From the NCBI GenBank assembly GCA_964496705.1, contig CAZCBJ010000024.1, positions 1 through 26,923 of the forward strand: a DNA stretch of 26,923 bases. Reading direction: 5' to 3'. Both the position numbers and the translations under genes were made by a program. Source of the DNA: CAZCBJ01 sp964496705 (GTDB lineage Bacteria > Chloroflexota > Anaerolineae > Anaerolineales > Anaerolineaceae). The notes beneath the pieces were generated by a model. It was given only the letters and a program-made list of their open reading frames with translations. It ran no database searches and was not told the origin of the DNA. Shown here piece by piece: positions 1 through 8,355 of the stretch. Each line of letters opens with the position of its first letter. Within the stretch, counting starts at the first letter, position 1.

Positions 1-7
1 GTCGAAC

Positions 8-478
8 GTGTTTGAGATTCTCACCCTGCCCGGCGTGAGCCCCGCCGAGGGGGGGCTCCCCAAACCGCTGCGCCCTCTGCCGGTCATCTCGCGCGAATAT
101 GCCGACCAGGTGATCACCCTGCAGGAAGTGCCCAACTATGTCAATTTTGCCGTCACCTTGCAAGATTATGCTTATGAAGTCTATAAGACGCGCAACACCG
201 GTACCTATTTTGTGCGCTTTGAGCCGCGCGAAGCAGGGCAGGCCGTCTATGAAGGTTTCAAGGTGGTCATCTTCCCGCGCTACGAATCGGAATGGACCAA
301 CCTGGGCCTCTCGCCAATGGACTACCAGGGGCATACCATCCGCGTGCGCGGGGTGATCCAGGTGCATCCCGAGTGGGGCATCGAGATATTGGTGCATCAC
401 CCGCGGCTGATTGAAATCGTCGAAGGGCCGAAAGGCGCAGCGCCACCTGCTGCCCAGCCACCGCTGGAGGGCGCATGA
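8..478 (+). CDS. OB-fold nucleic-acid-binding-like protein (possibly 5'-partial)
   Basis: The 156-residue reading is Pro-rich at both ends. Its centre (about residues 35-138) has the alternating beta-strand pattern of an OB fold: a strand carrying NFAVTLQ, a strand VVIFPR near residue 86, then YQGHTIRVRGVIQ and EILVHHPRLIEIV. This layout resembles the small OB-fold domains found in bacterial nuclease and single-strand-binding accessory proteins. I see no catalytic motif. The GTG used here is only the first possible start in the window. The frame stays open to base 2, so the true start may lie upstream. The stop overlaps the ATG of the ClpA-like ATPase by four bases (ATGA), so the two are probably one operon and translationally coupled. 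Function is unknown; the OB-fold call is a pattern match, not an established family. Confidence 0.7.
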   Translation: MFEILTLPGVSPAEGGLPKPLRPLPVISREYADQVITLQEVPNYVNFAVTLQDYAYEVYKTRNTGTYFVRFEPREAGQAVYEGFKVVIFPRYESEWTNLGLSPMDYQGHTIRVRGVIQVHPEWGIEILVHHPRLIEIVEGPKGAAPPAAQPPLEGA

Positions 479-2301
479 ATCCGCCGCCCATCCGCTGGAT
501 AGAAACTCCGTACAGCGATGAACCTTCAGACTCGCGTGCCACGCCCACCCTTGACCGGCTGGGGCGCGACCTGACCCGGCTGGCGCAGGAAGGCAGGCTG
601 CGCCCGCTGCAGGGCCGGGCGAAGGAGCTGAGGCGCCTGCAGCGCATCCTGCTGCGCCGGCAGAAGAACAACCCGCTGCTGGTGGGGCTGCCGGGGGTGG
701 GCAAGACCGCGTTGGTGGAAGGGTTGGCGCAGCAGATTGTCAACCGCCAAGGTCCGGTGGAGCTGGCCGGGCTGCGCATCGTTGAGCTGAGCGCGTCGTC
801 GCTGGTGGCCGGCACCCAGTTCCGCGGCGCGTTCGAGCAGCGTTTGCAGATTGTCTTCGCGGAGGCCGCCAGCGACCCGGACCTGGTGCTGTTCATCGAT
901 GAAATACATACCCTGGTGCGGGCGGGCGCGGTGGAAGGCGGCTCGCTGGACGCGGCCAACATTTTCAAGCCCATCCTGGCGCGCGGCGAGTTGCGCTGCA
1001 TTGGGGCGACCACCCCGGAGGAATACGAACGCCATCTGCGCAGCGACGCGGCTTTCGAGCGGCGTTTTGAGCCGCTCAAGCTGGATGAACCCGGCCAGGC
1101 TGAGACGGTTGCCATTTTGACCGCTGCGCTGCCCGATTTCAGCGCCCACCACGGTGTACAGATACTGCCCGAGGCGGTGGAGCGGGCGGTGGCACTTTCC
1201 AACCAGTACATCCTCGACCGCTTTTTGCCGGATAAGGCGCTGGACCTGCTGGACGATGCCTGCGCGACCGTGCGCCTGCCTGACGAAGGTATTGTTGGCG
1301 CGCCTCCTGGCGTGGTGGATGCCGATGCGGTGACCCGCGCGTTATCCCAGAAGCTGGAGCTGCCGCTGGAGAAGCTGACCGTGGACTACGCTCAGAAGCT
1401 GGTCGGGCTGGAAGATTACCTGCGCGAGCGGATCATGGGGCAGCCGCTGGCGCTGCAGCGCATCGCCCGGGCGCTGAACAACAGTCTGGCAGGGTTGGGG
1501 CGCAGTGCCCAGCCGCTGCAGGTGTTCGCCTTTTTTGGATCCAGCGGTGTGGGCAAGACCGCCTGCGCGCAGGCGCTGGCAGAGTTCCTGTTCGAGTCCC
1601 CGGATGCGCTCATTCGACTGGACATGTCGGCTTTTAATGAGCGCTATTCGGTTTCGTTCCTTTTTGGCGCACCGCCCGGCTATATCGGTTATGACAGTGA
1701 AAGCACCTTCGCCGGCCGCCTGCGCCGCCAACCCTACGCGGTGGTGCTGTTGGATGAGGTGGAGAAAGCCCACCATGAAGTGCTGGATGCCTTCCTGCAG
1801 ATCTTCGACAGCGGGCGCTTCAGCGACCACCGCGGACGTCCGGTGGACGCGCGCCATGCCGTGTTCATCCTGACTTCCAACCTGTTCACTCTCAGCCGGG
1901 TTGGTTCGCCGGATGAATATGACCAGCATGCCGCCGCCATTCGTCAATCGCTGGCGGGTTACTTCCGCCCCGAGTTCGTTAACCGCATCCAGGAGATCGT
2001 GCTGTTCAAGGAATTGGACGCGATGGATTTGGCGCAAATCGCTGAGCGCGAAATCGCCGCGCTCAACCGGCGCCTGGCCGATCACGGGGTCAGGCTGGAG
2101 GCCGACGCTGAGGCGCTGGGCTGGCTGGCCGAGCAATCGCTGGATCCCGGCAGCGGGGCGCGGGCGGTGCTGCGCGCACTGGCGCGGATGGTGATGGAGC
2201 CGCTGGCGGCGCGCCTCATCCGCGGGGAGCTGAAACCCGGGCAGACGCTGCGCTTGCGGTTGGGGGCAAAGGGGCTTGAGCTGGAGGTCAAGACCGAATA
2301 A
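475..2301 (+). CDS. ClpA/ClpC-like double AAA+ ATPase without N-domain or M-domain
   Basis: A 608-residue HSP100-type unfoldase with two AAA+ modules. D1 has Walker A GLPGVGKT (about residues 71-78), Walker B VLFIDEIH (about 139-146), sensor-1 GATTPEEY and the Arg-finger segment FERRFEPL. D2 begins at IMGQPLALQRI and has Walker A GSSGVGKT (about 354-361), pore loop GYIGYD, Walker B VVLLDEVEKA, the segment FRPEFVNRIQE and sensor-2 GARAVLR. It is shorter than ClpA (about 758 aa) because the Clp_N repeats are absent. No coiled-coil M-domain of the ClpB kind is inserted. The D2 loop after ILTSNL has no recognisable IGF/IGL ClpP-docking tripeptide. It may therefore act as a stand-alone remodelling ATPase rather than a protease subunit. 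Substrates are unknown; coupling with the OB-fold gene suggests a shared role. Confidence 0.9.
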   Translation: MNPPPIRWIETPYSDEPSDSRATPTLDRLGRDLTRLAQEGRLRPLQGRAKELRRLQRILLRRQKNNPLLVGLPGVGKTALVEGLAQQIVNRQGPVELAGLRIVELSASSLVAGTQFRGAFEQRLQIVFAEAASDPDLVLFIDEIHTLVRAGAVEGGSLDAANIFKPILARGELRCIGATTPEEYERHLRSDAAFERRFEPLKLDEPGQAETVAILTAALPDFSAHHGVQILPEAVERAVALSNQYILDRFLPDKALDLLDDACATVRLPDEGIVGAPPGVVDADAVTRALSQKLELPLEKLTVDYAQKLVGLEDYLRERIMGQPLALQRIARALNNSLAGLGRSAQPLQVFAFFGSSGVGKTACAQALAEFLFESPDALIRLDMSAFNERYSVSFLFGAPPGYIGYDSESTFAGRLRRQPYAVVLLDEVEKAHHEVLDAFLQIFDSGRFSDHRGRPVDARHAVFILTSNLFTLSRVGSPDEYDQHAAAIRQSLAGYFRPEFVNRIQEIVLFKELDAMDLAQIAEREIAALNRRLADHGVRLEADAEALGWLAEQSLDPGSGARAVLRALARMVMEPLAARLIRGELKPGQTLRLRLGAKGLELEVKTE

Positions 2302-2372
2302 AAGCGCAGCCCAGAAAGGCAACCGCACGCGGCTGACCTTGCCGCTCTCAACCCAGGCGGACGTTCTTGATT

Positions 2373-2378
2373 TATAAT
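2373..2378 (+). promoter_or_regulatory. -10 promoter element of the glycosidase operon
   Basis: An exact TATAAT lies about 30 bases before the ATG at 2410, followed by a good ribosome site (GGAGGT at 2402-2407). I see no clear -35 hexamer at the normal distance. The predicted leader is about 25 bases. Confidence 0.55.
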
Positions 2379-2409
2379 GAAACCCATCCCCTGAACACCT
2401 GGAGGTATC

Positions 2410-3498
2410 ATGCCGGCACCCATTCCTGCCTATCCGCGCAGCACGTTGATCCGTTCAGCCTGCATGGACCGCTTCCGCTGCCACCGCGGCGACGGCGATA
2501 TGTGGCCGATCACCTGGGCGGATGACGGTCACCTGTACGGTGCGGCGGGTGACAACTCGGGCAGCCCGATGAATTTCTGGCGCATCCGCAACGGCCCCAA
2601 GGACGTCTTCTGGGGCAGCGGTTGGGGGGTGACGATGGAATTGATCGACAATCTGCCCATTGACCCGCGCATCTATTGCCAGAAAGCCAACCTCGATCCA
2701 CGCAACGGGGTCAAACCAGCCGGTCTGCTATCGCTATATGGGGTGCTGTACTTTGCGGTTGAGCTGCACAACTACGGCGACAACCCGGATTTCAACCGCC
2801 AGCACAACCTCAGCGCCTGGATCATCACCTCGCCGGATCACGGCCGGACGTGGAACCGCGAGGCAACCCCCTTGGAATTCTTCACCGGGCGGCTGGCTTC
2901 GCCGCATTTCCTCCAGTTTGGGCAGGATTACGCCGGTGCGCGCGATAATAATGTGTATGCCTATTTTCCAGCCGGCGACGACGGCGGCAGCTACTGGGAG
3001 AACGGCGATTTTCTGCTGCTGGGGCGGGTGCCCAAATTCGAGATCCTGCAGCGAGCCAGTTGGCAATTCTATGCCGGGCTGGACGGCAGCGGTCAGCCGC
3101 GATGGTCGCCGGATGAGACCCAGGCACAGGCGGTCTTCCGTTATGAACGCATGACTGGCGAGAACCACGTATCTTACAACCCGGGCATCCGGCGCTACCT
3201 GATGGGCAACTACGGCTTCATCGATGCAGACGGCAACCCGCGCCCTTACCACACCCCCGGGAAATGGCCCGAATCTGCGCTGCGCAGCCAACTGACCTTG
3301 TTTGAAGCGCCTGAACCGTGGGGGCCGTGGTCGTTGTTTCACCAGGATGACGACTGGGGCACCTACGGCGATTACCAGCCCTGCTTCCCCACCAAATGGA
3401 TGAGCGCCGATGGACGCACGCTGTTGATGGCTTCCTCGGGCTCGTTTGATGATTACAACCTGACCCTACAGAAAGTGACCCTCGAACTCTATGAATAA
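2410..3498 (+). CDS. Asp-box beta-propeller protein, sialidase/DUF4185-like
   Basis: A 362-residue protein without a signal peptide, so probably cytoplasmic. It contains a canonical Asp-box (SPDHGRTW, residues 141-148), the turn motif of sialidase-type beta-propellers. It also has repeated WxP/DG blade-like segments (MWPITWADDG near the N-terminus, PWGPWSLF and DYQPCFPTKW near the C-terminus), as seen in DUF4185 and sialidase-like proteins. The aromatic and acidic content fits carbohydrate binding, but the activity cannot be read from sequence. The gene has its own TATAAT and strong ribosome site. Its last eight bases overlap the GH3 gene in a different frame, so the pair should be cotranscribed. 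A role in binding or cleaving the same glycan as the GH3 enzyme is an inference. Confidence 0.75.
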   Translation: MPAPIPAYPRSTLIRSACMDRFRCHRGDGDMWPITWADDGHLYGAAGDNSGSPMNFWRIRNGPKDVFWGSGWGVTMELIDNLPIDPRIYCQKANLDPRNGVKPAGLLSLYGVLYFAVELHNYGDNPDFNRQHNLSAWIITSPDHGRTWNREATPLEFFTGRLASPHFLQFGQDYAGARDNNVYAYFPAGDDGGSYWENGDFLLLGRVPKFEILQRASWQFYAGLDGSGQPRWSPDETQAQAVFRYERMTGENHVSYNPGIRRYLMGNYGFIDADGNPRPYHTPGKWPESALRSQLTLFEAPEPWGPWSLFHQDDDWGTYGDYQPCFPTKWMSADGRTLLMASSGSFDDYNLTLQKVTLELYE

Positions 3499-5758
3499 AG
3501 CCCTGCTCGCCTATAAAAACCCGGAATTGCCCATCGATGAGCGCGTCAACGATCTTTTGAAGCGCATGACCTTGGAAGAGAAGGTCGTGCAGTTGTACGC
3601 CATCAACTGGGAGAGCACTTTGCTGGATGAAAACGGGAATTTTTCCCTGGAAGATGCCCGCCGCAGCCACCCGCACGGGGCAGCCTACATCGGGCGGGTC
3701 GGCATGCACAACCGCGGTCCGGCTGAATCGGCACAATTGACCAACGCGGTGCAGCGCTACCTGGTCGAGGAGACCCGCCTGGGCATCCCCGCATTGGTCA
3801 TTGATGAAGCGCTGCACGGTCACATGGCTTTTGGCTCGACCAGTTTCCCGCAAGCCATCGCGCTGGGCAGCACCTGGGATCCGGCCCTGGTGGAGCGGGT
3901 GTTCAGCGCCGCCGCGGCTGAAATGCGCGCGCGGGGCGGCAATTACGCGCTGACCCCGGTGCTTGATCTGGCGCGCGATCCGCGCTGGGGGCGCACCGAG
4001 GAAACTTACGGCGAAGACCCATTCCTGACCGCGCGGCTGGGCTGCGCGGCGGTGCGCGGGTTGCAGGGCGCGCGATTGCCTATCGAACCCGACCGCGTGC
4101 TGGCCACCGCCAAGCATTTCGCCGTGCATGGGCAGCCCGAAGCCGGCACCAACTCCGGCCCGGCCAACTACGCCGAACGCATCGTCCGCGAGCAGTTCCT
4201 CGAGCCTTTCCGCGCCGCGGTGATGGAGGCGGGCGTGTACACGGTGATGGCCTCCTACAACGAGATCAACGGTGTGCCCTCGCATGTCAACACCTGGCTG
4301 CTGGAGCAGGTGCTGCGCCGCGAATGGGGCTTCCAGGGGCTGGTCTGTTCGGACGGCAACGGGGTGGACGAACTGGTTTTCCTGCACCGTGTGGCGGTTG
4401 ATCAAGCCGAGGCAGCGCGCAAGTCACTGGCGGCGGGGGTGGACATCGAGCTGGGCGGCTGCTTCGCTACTCTGTTGGAACAGGTGAAGGATGGGAAGGT
4501 GCTGCAGGCGCTGCTCGACCGGGCGGTGGGGCGCATGCTGCGCGCCAAATTCATGCTCGGCCTGTTCGAAAACCCCTACTGCGACCCGCAGGCGGCGGCA
4601 GACGTCACCAATTGCGCGGCCCACCAGGCGCTGGCGCTGGAAGCGGCGCGCAAGGCGGCTGTGCTGCTCAAGAACCAGGGCGGGCTGCTGCCGCTGGACG
4701 AGCGCGCGTTGAAGCGCATCGCAGTGATCGGCCCCAACGCCGCGCAGCTTCACCTGGGCGGTTACAGCGTGGACCCGGGGCGCGGGGTGAGCATCCTGGA
4801 TGGCATCCGCGCCCGCGTGCCGGCGGTTGAGGTGACCTATGCCGAGGGCTGCCGCATCACCGATGACGCGCGCGGCTGGCAGGACTGGTGGCGCGACGAA
4901 ATCATCCCGCCCAACCCGCAGGAGGAGGAAGCGCGCATCACCGAGGCGGTCGAGGCCGCGCGCGGCTGTGACCTGGCCGTGCTGGTGGTGGGCGAAAATG
5001 AGTCAATCTGCCGCGAGGGCTGGTCGCGTGAGCACCTGGGCGACCGCGACACGCTCGACCTGGCCGGGCGGCAGGACGAGCTGATCCACGCGGTGGTCGA
5101 GACCGGCGTGCCGGTGGTGCTGGTGCTGGTCAATGGGCGTCCGCTGTCGATCAACTACGCCGCTGCGCACGTCCCCGCCATCCTGGAATGCTGGTACCTG
5201 GGTCAGGAAAGCGGCACGGCAGTGGCTGAAATCCTGTTCGGTGATGTCAACCCCGGCGGCAAGCTGCCGATCACCTTCCCGCGCACGGTTGGTCAGATCC
5301 CCGCCTATTACTATCACAAACCCTCCGGTCGCCGCGGCTATGTCTTCAGCGACGCCAGCCCGCTGTTCCATTTCGGGCACGGGCTGAGCTACACCACGTT
5401 TGCGTACAGCCATCTGCAGGTCAGCCCCCAGTGCATCCGCCCCGCGGAGAGCGCAACGCTGAGCGTGCGGGTGACCAACACCGGCGCGCGGGCTGGCGAC
5501 GAGGTGGTGCAATTTTACCTGCGCGATCAAGTGTCCTCGCTCACCCGTCCGGTCAAGGAGCTGAGGGGCTTCGAACGCATCAGCCTGCAGCCGGGTGAGA
5601 GTCGCACAGTGCATTTTACGGTCTCCCCGGCTGCGCTGCAGTTCCTCGGCCCGGATATGCAGCCGGTGGTTGAGCCGGGCCTGTTCGACCTGATGGTGGG
5701 CGGCAGCTCGGCGGAGGTGCAAAGTGTTACACTGGAAGTTGTGGGGGATGAGGCGTAA
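3491..5758 (+). CDS. Glycoside hydrolase family 3 beta-glucosidase/beta-xylosidase
   Basis: A 755-residue, full-length GH3 enzyme that retains configuration while cleaving terminal beta-linked sugars. The N-terminal TIM barrel shows LDLARDPRWGRTEETYGEDP, then KHFAVHG. The nucleophile Asp is residue 288 in GLVCSDGNG. The alpha/beta sandwich domain follows, with GENES and SREHLGDRD containing the likely acid/base Glu, and the GGKLPITFP and FGHGLSYTTF motifs. The last 110 or so residues form the Fn3-like domain usual in three-domain GH3 enzymes. There is no signal peptide, so it probably acts on imported oligosaccharides. It overlaps the beta-propeller gene by eight bases. Exact sugar specificity cannot be assigned; members split between glucosidase, xylosidase and N-acetylglucosaminidase. 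Confidence 0.95.
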   Translation: MNKALLAYKNPELPIDERVNDLLKRMTLEEKVVQLYAINWESTLLDENGNFSLEDARRSHPHGAAYIGRVGMHNRGPAESAQLTNAVQRYLVEETRLGIPALVIDEALHGHMAFGSTSFPQAIALGSTWDPALVERVFSAAAAEMRARGGNYALTPVLDLARDPRWGRTEETYGEDPFLTARLGCAAVRGLQGARLPIEPDRVLATAKHFAVHGQPEAGTNSGPANYAERIVREQFLEPFRAAVMEAGVYTVMASYNEINGVPSHVNTWLLEQVLRREWGFQGLVCSDGNGVDELVFLHRVAVDQAEAARKSLAAGVDIELGGCFATLLEQVKDGKVLQALLDRAVGRMLRAKFMLGLFENPYCDPQAAADVTNCAAHQALALEAARKAAVLLKNQGGLLPLDERALKRIAVIGPNAAQLHLGGYSVDPGRGVSILDGIRARVPAVEVTYAEGCRITDDARGWQDWWRDEIIPPNPQEEEARITEAVEAARGCDLAVLVVGENESICREGWSREHLGDRDTLDLAGRQDELIHAVVETGVPVVLVLVNGRPLSINYAAAHVPAILECWYLGQESGTAVAEILFGDVNPGGKLPITFPRTVGQIPAYYYHKPSGRRGYVFSDASPLFHFGHGLSYTTFAYSHLQVSPQCIRPAESATLSVRVTNTGARAGDEVVQFYLRDQVSSLTRPVKELRGFERISLQPGESRTVHFTVSPAALQFLGPDMQPVVEPGLFDLMVGGSSAEVQSVTLEVVGDEA

Positions 5759-5783
5759 TCAACGCGATTTCCCCACTCTGCAT

Positions 5784-5789
5784 TACAAT
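5784..5789 (+). promoter_or_regulatory. -10-like element upstream of the DinB-like gene
   Basis: TACAAT lies 33 bases before the ATG at 5822, with GGAGGT at 5811-5816 as ribosome site. It could start the 5822-9336 transcript. No convincing -35 is visible. Confidence 0.45.
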
Positions 5790-5821
5790 ACAGCCATCTT
5801 TTTGCACATCGGAGGTTTGGC

Positions 5822-6325
5822 ATGACTCATCCCCTGGTCACCCAACTGCGTTTTGCGCGCAGCGAGTTTGTGCGCGGGTTGCAGGATGTATCCGCTGAAG
5901 ACGCGGTCAAGCGCATTGGGCAAATGAATTGCATCTCGTGGATTGTCGGACACCTGGCCGGCCAGGAAAATTTTTACTGGGTGCGCATGGGGCAGGGAGA
6001 AAAACTGTTCCCCGAACTGAATGAGCTGGTGGGCTGGGGCAAACCACCCAGCACCCCGCCGGTGGAGGAGATGTGGGCGGCTTGGCGCAAAATCACCGAG
6101 AGCGCCGATCGTTATCTGTCGGGTTTGACCGCTGAGGACATGCCGCGGCGCTATGATTGGCGCGGCAACCCGATCGCTGAGTGCATCGGCACGTTGATGA
6201 TGCGCAACATCTACCATTATTGGTACCATCTGGGCGAAGGCGCCGCCATCCGTCAGATGCTCGGTCACCAGAATCTTCCCGAATTCGTCGGCGATATGTC
6301 GGCGGCGCTGTATTACCGCGAATAG
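5822..6325 (+). CDS. DinB-like four-helix protein (possible metal-dependent thiol S-transferase)
   Basis: A 167-residue protein of the DinB/YfiT-like superfamily: a four-helix bundle whose members often bind a divalent metal through three His residues and transfer low-molecular-weight thiols. Visible landmarks are the WIVGHLAGQENFYW helix and the C-terminal YHYWYHLGEGAAIRQMLGH segment, which supply the expected histidines. The start is fixed by GGAGGT six bases upstream. The PHP gene begins one base after its stop, so the two are surely cotranscribed. The substrate or thiol cofactor is not evident, and many family members remain uncharacterised. Confidence 0.85.
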   Translation: MTHPLVTQLRFARSEFVRGLQDVSAEDAVKRIGQMNCISWIVGHLAGQENFYWVRMGQGEKLFPELNELVGWGKPPSTPPVEEMWAAWRKITESADRYLSGLTAEDMPRRYDWRGNPIAECIGTLMMRNIYHYWYHLGEGAAIRQMLGHQNLPEFVGDMSAALYYRE

Positions 6326-6326
6326 C

Positions 6327-7190
6327 ATGCCGACGGCGAGCACCGATCTCCACCTGCACACACACTACTCGGACGGCAAATACACACCGCAGGCGGTGGT
6401 GCATCACGCGGCTCACCTGGGGCTGCGCAGCCTGGCGATCACTGACCACGACAACACCAACGGTGCGCGCGAGGCGCTGCCGCTGGCGGGTGCGCTGGGC
6501 ATCGAGCTGATCCCTGGCATCGAGTTGACCTGCCGCTGGGGATTTCCGGGCGCGCAGCCGGATGAGAAGGACATCGATCTGCTGGGATACTTTTTTGACC
6601 TGGACAATGCTGAATTCCGCGCCTACGAACAGGCTTGCCTGAATGATTACCGCCTGCGGATGATCGAGTACTGCCAGGTGTTGAGCGAGCAAGGATTTGC
6701 GATCACGCTGGAGGATGTGTTGGCGCAGAACCCGCACTACCCTGGCGCGCTGCAGCTGCTCAACGCCTTCACCGCGCGCGGTCACGCTGGCGGCTGGGAC
6801 GAATCGGTCAAGCGCGTTCTGCCGGTGATGCGCAGCCTGCGCGCCAGCCCGTTCACGCTGGCGCAATCCATCCAGCAGATCCACCTGGCGGGAGGTGTGG
6901 CGCTGCTGGCGCATCCCAGCCTGGTGCGCTTTGGCGGCGAATTGCTTGCGCCTGTGCAGCTCGATGCGCTGCAATCGGTGGGGCTGGACGGCCTGGAAAT
7001 CTATCACCGCCGGCTTGAAGAAAGCCAGCGCGCTTATTTTCTCGCCCAGGCGCAGCAGCGTGGCTGGCTGGTCTGCGGCGGGTCGGACCTGCACGGCTGG
7101 TGGACCGAAGGCCTGGAGCTGATCGGCAGCCAACCGGTCAGTCAGGATATGCTGGATGCGCTGCGCCAGCGATCCAATCACAAGGAGTGA
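6327..7190 (+). CDS. PHP-domain phosphoesterase (TrpH/YciV type)
   Basis: A 287-residue metal-dependent phosphoesterase. The PHP metal ligands are in place: DLHLHTHYSDG (H9, H11, D16), ITDHDN (D40, H41), PGIELT, LLAHPSL, and the C-terminal GGSDLHG (D254, H256). Length and motif order match the YciV/RNase AM and TrpH families, which hydrolyse 3',5'-nucleoside bisphosphates or degrade short RNA 5'-to-3'. No polymerase module is attached, which excludes a DnaE/PolX assignment. It starts one base after the DinB-like stop and ends three bases before the flavin-reductase-like gene, so it sits within an operon. Which nucleotide substrate it uses is not decided by the sequence. Confidence 0.9.
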   Translation: MPTASTDLHLHTHYSDGKYTPQAVVHHAAHLGLRSLAITDHDNTNGAREALPLAGALGIELIPGIELTCRWGFPGAQPDEKDIDLLGYFFDLDNAEFRAYEQACLNDYRLRMIEYCQVLSEQGFAITLEDVLAQNPHYPGALQLLNAFTARGHAGGWDESVKRVLPVMRSLRASPFTLAQSIQQIHLAGGVALLAHPSLVRFGGELLAPVQLDALQSVGLDGLEIYHRRLEESQRAYFLAQAQQRGWLVCGGSDLHGWWTEGLELIGSQPVSQDMLDALRQRSNHKE

Positions 7191-7193
7191 ACC

Positions 7194-7640
7194 ATGAAAC
7201 CCCGATTTGACATGATTGCCCACGGTGTCAACATCATCACCGCCCACCATGAGGGCAGGCGCGGCGGGATGACCGCTGCCTGGGTCACCCAGGTGGCGCA
7301 AGACCATGTGTTGGTGTGCATGGGCAGCCAGAGCTTTACCCGTGAGCTGGTGCTGGGCTCAGGGGCGTTCGGGCTGAACAAGCTGGCGGTGGAAAACCTG
7401 GAGATCGCCCGCCTTTTTGGCGGCTGCTCCAGCCGCGACATGGATAAATTCGCTGGTCTGGCGCTGCACAGCGCGGTGACCGGTTCGCCGCTGCTGGACG
7501 ACTGCGCGCTGGCGCTGGATTGCCGGGTGGTGGCGGTGCACGATTTCAAAGACGAAAAATTGATCATCGGCAAGGTGGAGGCGGTGGAATATCGCCGCCA
7601 GGATTACCACCCGTTGATTTACCGCGAAGAAGATTATTAA
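7194..7640 (+). CDS. Flavin-reductase-like FMN-binding protein
   Basis: A 148-residue split-barrel flavoprotein of the flavin-reductase-like family. It shows the typical N-terminal GVNIITAHHEGRRGGMTAAW segment, the VCMGSQSFTRELV strand-turn, a middle FGLNKLAVEN segment, and the C-terminal GKVEAVEY strand. Such proteins bind FMN non-covalently and either reduce free flavin with NAD(P)H or carry electrons between redox partners. AAGGAG precedes the ATG by the usual distance, and the next gene starts one base after its stop. Its place directly before a B12 methionine-synthase activation-domain protein and a ferredoxin suggests an electron-transfer job, which is an inference. Confidence 0.85.
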   Translation: MKPRFDMIAHGVNIITAHHEGRRGGMTAAWVTQVAQDHVLVCMGSQSFTRELVLGSGAFGLNKLAVENLEIARLFGGCSSRDMDKFAGLALHSAVTGSPLLDDCALALDCRVVAVHDFKDEKLIIGKVEAVEYRRQDYHPLIYREEDY

Positions 7641-7641
7641 A

Positions 7642-8325
7642 ATGCAGCCAATCATCTATGAATGCGACTCGGTGGTTTTTGACATTACCCAGTTGGCCAA
7701 TGAACTGCGCATTCGCCCTGGCAGTGCGATGCTGGACGATCTGCGCGAGATGGCACTGGTCGCCCAGGCGGTGGCGCGCCCCAGGGTGCTGTATACCCTC
7801 GCGCTGGTCGAGCTGGACGGCGATGACCGCGTGCGGCTGAATGGGGTGACCTTCACCAGCCGCGTCTTGCGCGTCAATCTTCAGGAGGTTCACCGCGTGT
7901 TCCCCTTTGTGGCCACCTGCGGGCGTGAGGTTGACGACTGGTCCATCGCTTATCAGGGCGACATGCTGCAGGAATTCTGGGCCGACGCGATCAAGGCGGC
8001 TGCGCTGTTTCAGGGAATGCAAGCCTTTGAGGCGCACCTGATCGAGTGTTATCAACCCGGCTTGCTGAATTCGATGAACCCCGGCTCGCTGGAAGATTGG
8101 CCGATGCCGCAGCAGCGCCCGCTGTTCAGCCTGCTGGGCGACGTGCGCGCGCAAATCGGCGTGGAGCTGACCGACAGCCTGCTGATGGTGCCCACCAAGT
8201 CGGTGTCGGGGATCTTGTTCCCCTCAGAGAGCGGATTCGCCTCCTGTCAGCTTTGCCCGCGCGAACTGTGCCCCAACCGGCGCGCGCCCTACGATGCGGA
8301 GTTGTTCGCGCGAAAATACAACTGA
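7642..8325 (+). CDS. Stand-alone B12-dependent methionine synthase activation-domain protein
   Basis: A 227-residue protein matching the C-terminal AdoMet-binding reactivation domain of MetH, here without the catalytic and cobalamin domains. Landmarks are FPFVATCGREVD, NPGSLEDWPMPQQRPLF (the position of the AdoMet-binding loop) and IGVELTDSLLMVPTKSVSG. A C-terminal cluster CQLCPRELC (C202, C205, C210) followed by RRAPYD could hold metal or an Fe-S centre. In MetH this domain reductively methylates inactive cob(II)alamin using AdoMet and an external electron donor. Detached versions occur in Thermotoga and many anaerobes. Here it lies between a flavin protein and a ferredoxin, which could be its electron donors. 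Its client corrinoid protein is not encoded in the window. Confidence 0.88.
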   Translation: MQPIIYECDSVVFDITQLANELRIRPGSAMLDDLREMALVAQAVARPRVLYTLALVELDGDDRVRLNGVTFTSRVLRVNLQEVHRVFPFVATCGREVDDWSIAYQGDMLQEFWADAIKAAALFQGMQAFEAHLIECYQPGLLNSMNPGSLEDWPMPQQRPLFSLLGDVRAQIGVELTDSLLMVPTKSVSGILFPSESGFASCQLCPRELCPNRRAPYDAELFARKYN

Positions 8326-8355
8326 CGCGCGGTTTTTACGTAATATTTAAACAAG

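Noticed and set aside
475..2301. Assignment as ClpB or as a type VI secretion ClpV
   Set aside because: There is no M-domain, no N-domain and no secretion gene nearby.
3218..4405. A 395-codon open frame on the minus strand opposite the propeller and GH3 genes
   Set aside because: It is antisense to strongly conserved enzymes and reads as low-complexity Arg/Ala/Gln/His-rich sequence, as expected of GC-rich shadow frames.
6093..7307. A 404-codon minus-strand frame opposite the PHP gene
   Set aside because: The plus-strand PHP gene has all metal motifs; the antisense frame has no recognisable domain or ribosome site.
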